From: Candidatus Aenigmatarchaeota archaeon
GTDB lineage: Archaea; Aenigmatarchaeota; Aenigmatarchaeia; QMZP01
Reading direction: 5' to 3'
NCBI GenBank assembly: GCA_003663415.1
Contig: QMZY01000031.1
Coordinates: 1-8,859, forward strand
Length of the DNA stretch: 8,859 bases
The notes under the pieces are model-generated. The model made no database searches, was not told the origin of the DNA, and was given only the letters and a program-made list of their open reading frames with translations. Numbering within the stretch: the stretch's first letter is position 1; every line of letters begins with the position of its first letter. Shown here piece by piece: positions 4,464 through 8,859 of the stretch. The position numbers and the translations under genes were made by a program.

Positions 4464-4988
4464 CTACGCTCCTTCTATTTCCTTTTTTAGGGCTTCCCAG
4501 TATTCTTTTACTTTTCTTTCAAAAAGAATTATAGAATGCCTGCATTCTTCTGCATATTCTTCTCTTTTTTTATGGTAAAAAATTCTGTGCCACATGGTTC
4601 TTAGCAGTTCATAAAATAAAGACCTTTGCCATACAGTGTCTTGCGGGTATTCTGTTCTCAATAATCCTCTTATTGTTATTTTCGCTACCCCCTTTTTTTC
4701 TGTGCCCTCGCCTGTTAGGGAAAATTTTATATAAAGATAAGAAAATATATCCATATCTTTATGTAACCACCATTTGATATTAAATTTTTCTCCTTTCTCT
4801 CCTTTGCCCCATGCGTATTCCACTTCCTGAATATCAGCATCAGAAACCCTGAAAACAGATTTCATTAATTCATACATTTTTGAATAAAGTTTTGTAACAC
4901 CGGGACCGACAAATTTTATATACACCCTTCCCGGGTCTTCTTCAAAACAGTTGTCTTCCATCATCAGCTTTGTTCTTGCGAAAACCAT
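4464..4988 (-). CDS. Conserved hypothetical protein, first member of a tandem paralogous pair
   Basis: The protein has 174 residues. A first half of probable beta strands (RVYIKFVGP, 21-29; FNIKWWLHKDMDIFSYLYIKF, 69-89; VAKITIRGLLRTEY, 101-114) is followed by aromatic-rich helices (QRSLFYELLRTMWHRIFYHK, 121-140) and a charged terminal helix (AEECRHSIILFERKVKEYW, 146-164). Its paralogue is the next gene, with conserved EDNC/HDDC, GP, WW and ECR/TCR positions. An AGGTGAT Shine-Dalgarno at 4992-4998, an exact complement of the archaeal 16S rRNA tail, fixes the start at 4988. It is the first gene of the minus-strand operon and shares an AT-rich promoter region with the small membrane protein at 5035. 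No enzymatic motif is visible, so the function is unknown. Confidence 0.8.
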   Translation of the reverse strand: MVFARTKLMMEDNCFEEDPGRVYIKFVGPGVTKLYSKMYELMKSVFRVSDADIQEVEYAWGKGEKGEKFNIKWWLHKDMDIFSYLYIKFSLTGEGTEKKGVAKITIRGLLRTEYPQDTVWQRSLFYELLRTMWHRIFYHKKREEYAEECRHSIILFERKVKEYWEALKKEIEGA

Positions 4989-5034
4989 AGTATCACCTAT
5001 ATATATATTAGTTTAAAAATATTAAAAGAATAAC
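4989..5034. promoter_or_regulatory. Divergent promoter region
   Basis: These 46 bases separate two oppositely oriented starts and are almost entirely A and T. On the minus strand, AT boxes in 5012-5028 could serve the operon starting at 4988, with its Shine-Dalgarno at 4992-4998. On the plus strand, ATATATATTA near 5000-5010 lies about 25-35 nt before the ATG at 5035, which has no Shine-Dalgarno and may be leaderless. The exact boxes are ambiguous because the sequence is so AT-rich. Confidence 0.5.
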
Positions 5035-5220
5035 ATGTTTGGATGGGTTGGATGGTTGTTGGGAATAATACTTCTCATCTTTGGTGGTTTGTTTATATTT
5101 GTTTTTCCTGTAGCAACTAGTTCTGCCAAGGGTCATCAGCCGGATTCTTTTGCTGTGAATGGAATAGTTTTTGGTTTTGTTCTTGCAATTATAGGTGCTG
5201 TTCTTTTGTTTTTGCCTTAA
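5035..5220 (+). CDS. Small two-helix membrane protein (61 aa), unknown function
   Basis: The product begins MFGWVGWLLGIILLIFGGLF and shows two hydrophobic helices, about residues 4-26 and 43-60 (GIVFGFVLAIIGAVLLFL). A short polar loop, ATSSAKGHQPDSFAVN, joins them. The glycine spacing inside both helices suggests close packing, so a hairpin in the cytoplasmic membrane is likely. It stands alone on the plus strand, diverging from the paralogue operon, and ends 3 nt before the 3' end of the tRNA-Thr gene on the other strand. The start at 5035 has no Shine-Dalgarno but has AT boxes at leaderless distance. Coding is supported by the alternation of hydrophobic and polar segments; the function is not recognisable. 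Confidence 0.6.
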   Translation: MFGWVGWLLGIILLIFGGLFIFVFPVATSSAKGHQPDSFAVNGIVFGFVLAIIGAVLLFLP

Positions 5221-5223
5221 TGA

Positions 5224-5370
5224 AGCCTCCGGAGGGATTCGAACCCTCAACCTTCTGATCTCTTGCTGCGTCTTCATAAATGTCAGACGACCGTCTTGAT
5301 TTCATTTTCGCAACAGCGAATCAAAAGATCAGATACAAGTCAGATGCTCTACCAGTTGAGCCACGGAGGC
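5224..5370 (-). tRNA. tRNA-Thr (anticodon UGU) with a 74-nt archaeal intron
   Basis: The minus strand folds into a complete tRNA. The acceptor stem GCCTCCG/CGGAGGC uses 5364-5370 and 5225-5231, and the D stem is GCTC/GAGC. The anticodon stem is TCTGA (5340-5344) with TCAGA (5254-5258), and the T arm is GAGGG-TTCGAAT-CCCTC (5232-5248). The anticodon TGT at 5335-5337 reads ACA-type Thr codons. The discriminator base is U (5224) and no CCA follows, so CCA must be added by the cca product. The intron 5260-5333 sits after position 37. CTTG (5336-5339) pairs with CAAG (5262-5265) as a 4-bp central helix, flanked by 3-nt bulges TA^T and AG^A. This is a canonical bulge-helix-bulge for the archaeal splicing endonuclease. 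An AT-rich box near 5400-5405 is a plausible promoter. Confidence 0.93.
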
Positions 5371-5424
5371 TTTCAATTAAGATTTTATTATAAAACTCTT
5401 TTAAATATTTGTTCCAATATGCTT

Positions 5425-5438
5425 TATATAAATATATA
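5425..5438 (+). promoter_or_regulatory. TATA box that decides the start of the coiled-coil gene
   Basis: TTTATATAAATATA is the strongest TATA-like box in the neighbourhood and lies about 25-38 nt before the ATG at 5463. Transcription would begin only a few bases before that ATG. The in-frame upstream ATG at 5409 would place the promoter inside the coding region, so it is unlikely to be used. Confidence 0.55.
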
Positions 5439-5462
5439 CAAGACAAAATATTAAGTGAAAAC

Positions 5463-6086
5463 ATGAATTTAAAGACCTTTCTTAAAAAAACCTTTGGGAA
5501 AGACATATTTACGCATTTAAAAAACGACGAGATTCTTGAAGAGAGAACAAGAGTTGAAAAAAGAATAGAGCAGTTATCAGACGAGATAAAAAACATTCAG
5601 GAAAAAATCAGGCAGTTAATGATAGAATCCAAAGGCCAGCCAATGGCATTGAAAATGCTTAACATACAGAAAATCAAGGCTTTGAGGTTGGAAAGCAATA
5701 CAAAACAGCAGGAAGCACAGTCTTTAATAAAACAAGAGCAGCTGCTTCTTCTTTTAGAAGCCATGAAAGAGCATGAAAAATTAAAAGAAAAAAGCGAGTT
5801 TGTGGAAAAAATATTGGATTATGATATTGAGCATTTGAATGATATTCTTTTTAATCAGGATGTGCAAAAGGCTTTGGAAGAGGGCAAAATAGACGAGGTG
5901 AAAGAAAAACTTCAGCACGCGTTTGCAAAAGAGGACATACCCCTTGATAAGGAATCAGAAGATATTCTTAGTGCCATAGAAGAGCTTGAAAAAGTGGATG
6001 AGGAAACAGCATTGAAAATAGCAGATGAAAAAGCAAAGGAGATATCAGAATCTGCTGTTAAGAAAAAAATGCTGATTGAAGATTGA
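5463..6086 (+). CDS. Coiled-coil helical protein, unknown function (possibly ESCRT-III/Snf7-like)
   Basis: The 207-residue product starts MNLKTFLKKTFGKDIFTHLK. A long charged coiled coil covers residues of about 25-60 (ERTRVEKRIEQLSDEIKNIQ) and about 75-120 (IKALRLESNTKQQEAQSLIK, then EQLLLLLEAMKEHEKLKEK). Shorter acidic helices follow (VQKALEEGKIDEVKEKL, SEDILSAIEELEKVDEE). There is no signal peptide or membrane helix. A basic N-terminal helix, long antiparallel helices and an acidic C-terminal helical tail recall ESCRT-III/Snf7 proteins, but I see no definitive signature, so this is only a suggestion. A generic coiled-coil or chaperone-like protein fits too. The start at 5463 is chosen because a TATA box lies just upstream. 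It is probably a single-gene unit with an oligo-T tract right after its stop. Confidence 0.7.
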   Translation: MNLKTFLKKTFGKDIFTHLKNDEILEERTRVEKRIEQLSDEIKNIQEKIRQLMIESKGQPMALKMLNIQKIKALRLESNTKQQEAQSLIKQEQLLLLLEAMKEHEKLKEKSEFVEKILDYDIEHLNDILFNQDVQKALEEGKIDEVKEKLQHAFAKEDIPLDKESEDILSAIEELEKVDEETALKIADEKAKEISESAVKKKMLIED

Positions 6087-6092
6087 TTTTTT
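6087..6092 (+). terminator. Oligo-T tract directly after the coiled-coil gene
   Basis: Six T residues follow the stop codon immediately, with more T-rich sequence after them. This could end the transcript, and the TTTTTTATTTA context is also placed to act as the TATA box for nadM, whose ATG lies at 6114. Confidence 0.3.
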
Positions 6093-6113
6093 ATTTATTA
6101 GCAAATATATAAT

Positions 6114-6626
6114 ATGACTGCACTTTTTGTTGGAAGGTTTCAGCCGTTTCATTCAGGTCATTTGAGTGTTATTAAAGATATTCTGAAAGAGAATGACAAA
6201 ATAATCATAGTTATAGGCTCTGCCCAAGAATCAAGAACAAAAAGGAACCCGTTTTCTGCAGAAGAAAGAAAGGAAATGATAGAGAGAACGCTAAAGGCTT
6301 TGGGGATAAAAAACTATGAGATATTTTGTGCAAGGGATTTTTTTAATGACAATTTATGGACAGAAAACATAAAAAAACACTGCAAGTTTGACAGGGCGTA
6401 TTCGAGAAACACGCACGTGTTGAAATGTTTTAAAGAGGGTGGTATAAAAGCAAAGCTCCATAAATTATATAACAGGGATATTCTTTCTGGAACAGAGATA
6501 AGGAAAAGAATGGCTGAAGGCAAAGAATGGGAAAAGCTTGTTCCAGAAAAGGTTGCTGAGTACCTGAAGGGAATAAAGGGGGAGGAAATAATCAAAAGCA
6601 TTTATGGAAAGAATAAAAGCGTGTAA
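6114..6626 (+). CDS. nadM: Nicotinamide-nucleotide adenylyltransferase, archaeal NadM type
   Basis: The enzyme transfers AMP from ATP to nicotinamide mononucleotide (and usually the nicotinate form), the last step of NAD synthesis, in the cytoplasm. GRFQPFHSGH at residues 7-16 contains the HxGH-type signature (H13, H16) of the nucleotidyltransferase alpha/beta phosphodiesterase superfamily. NPFSAEER (45-52) is a hallmark of the archaeal family, and LSGTEIR (124-130) is its form of the C-terminal ISxTxIR motif. The length of 170 residues matches archaeal NadM (about 165-190). YSRNTHVLKCF at 97-107 is somewhat unusual where family members tend to have a YSNNPLV-type segment. The start at 6114 lies about 25 nt after an AT box and has no Shine-Dalgarno, so it is probably leaderless. 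The last 23 nt overlap the next gene, indicating co-translation. Confidence 0.93.
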   Translation: MTALFVGRFQPFHSGHLSVIKDILKENDKIIIVIGSAQESRTKRNPFSAEERKEMIERTLKALGIKNYEIFCARDFFNDNLWTENIKKHCKFDRAYSRNTHVLKCFKEGGIKAKLHKLYNRDILSGTEIRKRMAEGKEWEKLVPEKVAEYLKGIKGEEIIKSIYGKNKSV

Positions 6627-7554
6627 GACTGTGTGGAAATGCGTTGAGCTTAAGAAAGAGAACGTGTTAATAGTGTGCGATATAGAGAGGCTTGACATTG
6701 CAAAGGATTTATGGAAAACAGGAAAGCCTCTTTCAAAAGAATGCTCGCTTGTTTTGATAAAGGAGAGGTCTGTTGACGGTGAGGAACCGGGAAAGGAAGT
6801 TGAAAAGGCAATGCTTGCTTCAGATGTTATTGTGTTTGTTACAAAGTTTTCTTTCACGCACACCAAAGCAACCAAAAAAGCTGTTAAAAACGGAAGCAGG
6901 ATAGTGAGTATGCCTGGTATAACAAATGATGTTTTTATCAGAGCGGTTCCTGCAAACTATAACAAAATTAAAAAAACAGGGGAGAAAATAAAAAGGTTTT
7001 TAGGGAATGAAATAAGAATAACCACAAAAAGGGGAACAGACCTTGTTCTTTACAGAGACAACAGGAAAGTTTATAATTCTTGTGGTATGTTAAAGCAAAG
7101 CGGTGTGATAAACCTTCCTGATGGTGAAGTTTTTTTTGCTCCCGTTGAGGGCAAGGCGTATGGAAAGGTTATTATAGACCTTGTTGCCTCTCCTTATCAA
7201 AAAACAAAATTTGGAAGGATAGGAAAAGTTAAAGAACCGTTTGAGATTGTGATAGAAAAGGGAAAGGCCGTCGAGGTTGGAAACAGGGTTTTAAGAAAAT
7301 GGTTGTTTTCTGCGAAGAACGGAAATGTCTTGTGCGAGTTTGGGATAGGGACAAACCCGAAAGCAAAAACAGAGGAGAGTGTTTTAGAAGGTGAAAAAGC
7401 CAAAGGAACAGCGCACATTGCTTTTGGTTCAAACACGGGTTTTGGAGGAAAAAACCAAAGCAGCATTCATCTTGATTGTGTGTTTGACAAGCCAACCGTA
7501 TATTCGGACGGAAAAGAAATAATAAAAAATGGTAAGTTAAAAGAAAAACGGTGA
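6604..7554 (+). CDS. Metal-dependent aminopeptidase, M29 / aminopeptidase T-like (COG2309)
   Basis: It probably removes N-terminal residues from peptides in the cytoplasm, using two metal ions. The N-terminal half (to about residue 130) has alternating strands and helices such as NVLIVCD and DVIVFVT. The catalytic half shows the M29 pattern: NLPDGEVFFAPVEG (170-183) with ligand E175, CEFGIGTNP (244-252) with E245, GTAHIAFG (268-275) with H271 and SSIHLD (286-291) with H289 and D291. The tyrosine known from bacterial M29 enzymes shortly after the first histidine is not obvious here, where NTGFGG follows. At 316 residues it is shorter than bacterial M29 enzymes, as usual for archaeal members. 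The ATG at 6604 lies inside the end of nadM; a later internal start would shorten the N-terminal domain. hisS follows 4 nt after the stop. Confidence 0.85.
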   Translation: MERIKACKTVWKCVELKKENVLIVCDIERLDIAKDLWKTGKPLSKECSLVLIKERSVDGEEPGKEVEKAMLASDVIVFVTKFSFTHTKATKKAVKNGSRIVSMPGITNDVFIRAVPANYNKIKKTGEKIKRFLGNEIRITTKRGTDLVLYRDNRKVYNSCGMLKQSGVINLPDGEVFFAPVEGKAYGKVIIDLVASPYQKTKFGRIGKVKEPFEIVIEKGKAVEVGNRVLRKWLFSAKNGNVLCEFGIGTNPKAKTEESVLEGEKAKGTAHIAFGSNTGFGGKNQSSIHLDCVFDKPTVYSDGKEIIKNGKLKEKR

Positions 7555-7558
7555 GAAA

Positions 7559-8833
7559 ATGTTTCAACCGCCAAGAGGAACAAGGGATTTTTTTCCAGAG
7601 GAAATGATAAAAAGAGAGTATGTTTTCAATACTGTTAAGGCTGTTTTTGAAAGGTTTGGTTTTTTGCCAATAGAAACGCCTGCTTTTGAATCTTGGGAGC
7701 TGCTGGCAAAAAAAGGCGGCGGGATTAAGGAGGAAATCTATTATTTTAAGGATAAGGGTGAAAGAGAGCTTAGCTTGAGATTTGATTTAACTGTTCCTCT
7801 TGCCAGGATTATTGCATCTAATCCTCAGATACCTAAGCCTTTCAAAAGATATCAAATAGGCAGGGTTTGGAGATATGACAGACCGCAAGCGGGAAGATTC
7901 AGGGAGTTCTGGCAGGCTGACATTGATATTATAGGTTCGGAAAGGACTGACGCAGATGCTGAGTGTGTGGCTGTTGGATATGAGTCGCTGAAGTCTCTTG
8001 GGTTAAAAGACTTTATAATAAAAATAAACAACCGGAAGGTTTTGAACGGAATAATGGATGTTTTGGATATTGAAAACCAAACAGAAGTTCTCAGGGTTTT
8101 GGATAAAAAGGAAAAAATCGGTGAAAAGGCTGTGGAAAAGGAATTGAAAGAACTTATAGGGAACAAAACAAAAAACCTTCTAAAATTAATTAAAACAAAA
8201 GGCAAATTAGAAGATATTATAAAACAGGCAAAAAACAGGCTTGAAAACTCTTCTCTCGCTGTTTCCGGTTTGGAAGAGCTTGAAGAGCTTGTTTCTTTAT
8301 CCAGAGTTTACGGTGTTAAAGGCTTGGAGATTGATTTCAGTCTTGCAAGGGGCTTGGATTATTACACAGGTCCTATATTTGAGGTTGTTTTAAAAGATAA
8401 AAAGGAAAGCATAGCTGGCGGTGGAAGATATGACGGTTTGATAGAGTCCTGTGGCGGAAGACCAACGCCTGCAGTCGGGTTTTCCCTTGGAATAGAAAGG
8501 ATATATGAAGCAATGATATCCAAAAACCTGTTCAGAACACCTAAAACAAAAACAAAAGTGTTTGTTGCCTGCGTTGATGATTCTGTAAAGAAAAACGTGA
8601 TTGAGGTTTCACAAAAACTGAGAAAAGAAGGTGTTTGTGTACAGACAGATGTTATGGGCAGGGACTTGAAGAAACAGCTTGAGTTTGCAGACAAAAACGG
8701 AATACCGTTTGTGATTTTAATAGGAGAAGAGGAAGTGAAACAAAAACTACTCACAGTTAAGGAGATGTCAAAAAGAACGCAAACAAAAGCGAGTATAGAA
8801 AAGGTGATAGAGATTGTTAAAAACAAAGCTTAA
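7559..8833 (+). CDS. hisS: Histidyl-tRNA synthetase
   Basis: This class II synthetase activates histidine with ATP and charges tRNA-His. The 424-residue protein opens with PPRGTRDFFPEEM, typical of HisRS. Motif 1 lies around FLPIETPAFE (35-44). Motif 2 is FKRYQIGRVWRYDRP through GRFREFWQADIDIIG (95-126). The histidine-specific HisA motif is LARGLDYYTGPIFEV (262-276), GGGRYDGLIE follows at 287-296, and motif 3 is AVGFSLGIERI (305-315). The anticodon-binding domain fills about 331-424, including VFVACVDD and FVILIGEEE. Length is normal and no motif is broken. The gene begins 4 nt after the aminopeptidase stop; GGTGAG just upstream includes that stop and can serve as ribosome-binding site. It is thus the third gene of the nadM-aminopeptidase-hisS operon. 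Confidence 0.97.
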   Translation: MFQPPRGTRDFFPEEMIKREYVFNTVKAVFERFGFLPIETPAFESWELLAKKGGGIKEEIYYFKDKGERELSLRFDLTVPLARIIASNPQIPKPFKRYQIGRVWRYDRPQAGRFREFWQADIDIIGSERTDADAECVAVGYESLKSLGLKDFIIKINNRKVLNGIMDVLDIENQTEVLRVLDKKEKIGEKAVEKELKELIGNKTKNLLKLIKTKGKLEDIIKQAKNRLENSSLAVSGLEELEELVSLSRVYGVKGLEIDFSLARGLDYYTGPIFEVVLKDKKESIAGGGRYDGLIESCGGRPTPAVGFSLGIERIYEAMISKNLFRTPKTKTKVFVACVDDSVKKNVIEVSQKLRKEGVCVQTDVMGRDLKKQLEFADKNGIPFVILIGEEEVKQKLLTVKEMSKRTQTKASIEKVIEIVKNKA

Positions 8834-8852
8834 AATTATTGTTATATTTATT

Positions 8853-8859
8853 ATGGTTG
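8853..8859 (+). CDS. Possible start of a next gene, cut by the window end
   Basis: An ATG at 8853 follows the AT-rich 19-nt gap after hisS. Only two codons are visible (Met-Val), so neither coding nor function can be judged. Confidence 0.2.

Noticed and set aside
5008..5277. Minus-strand ORF over the small membrane protein and the tRNA
   Set aside because: It translates part of the tRNA and the antisense of a better plus-strand ORF; no supporting features.
5225..5370. tRNA-Thr as an integration attachment site
   Set aside because: No second copy of the tRNA 3' end and no integrase are visible in the window; the inserted 74 nt is fully explained as a bulge-helix-bulge intron.
5409..5462. Upstream in-frame ATG at 5409 as start of the coiled-coil gene
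   Set aside because: The TATA box at 5425-5438 would then lie inside the gene; ATG 5463 fits the promoter.

Overview
The window looks like a piece of an AT-rich archaeal chromosome, most likely a small-genome DPANN-type lineage (the lineage is an inference). Archaeal signs are direct. Several genes have a TATA-like box about 24-32 nt before an ATG with almost no leader. One gene has a BRE/TATA promoter (505-519) followed by a Shine-Dalgarno. The CCA-adding enzyme is class I, the NMN adenylyltransferase is NadM type, and tRNA-Thr carries a canonical bulge-helix-bulge intron and no encoded CCA.

Region 1 (1 to about 2060) is accessory DNA. It starts with the last 66 codons of a large restriction-modification protein and an ATGA-coupled partner gene that survives only as a stub. 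A GC-richer spacer of hairpins follows (242-378). Next is a promoter, a 17-codon upstream ORF and a SAM methyltransferase gene. A second spacer (1279-1428) ends in a hairpin element of the same architecture as the first. After it comes a decayed gene with at least three frame changes, then faint minus-strand coding remnants. The two related elements bracket the methyltransferase like a mobile cassette. The second has some, not all, features of an integron attC site; no integrase is visible.

Region 2 (2065-3459) is the intact cca gene, probably leaderless.

Region 3 (4988 down to about 3430, minus strand) is a compact operon. It holds two tandem paralogues of an unrecognised family, a multi-pass membrane protein whose C-terminus sits in another frame after an A7 run, and a 34-codon winged-helix-like ORF that overlaps the 3' end of cca.

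Region 4 (4989-6086) holds a divergent promoter, a 61-residue two-helix membrane protein, the intron-containing tRNA-Thr(UGU) on the minus strand, and a coiled-coil protein.

Region 5 (6114-8833) is a tight plus-strand housekeeping cluster: nadM, an M29-type aminopeptidase overlapping nadM by 23 nt, and hisS 4 nt further on. Two genes in the window, cca and hisS, serve tRNA maturation and charging, which fits a tRNA gene without CCA nearby.
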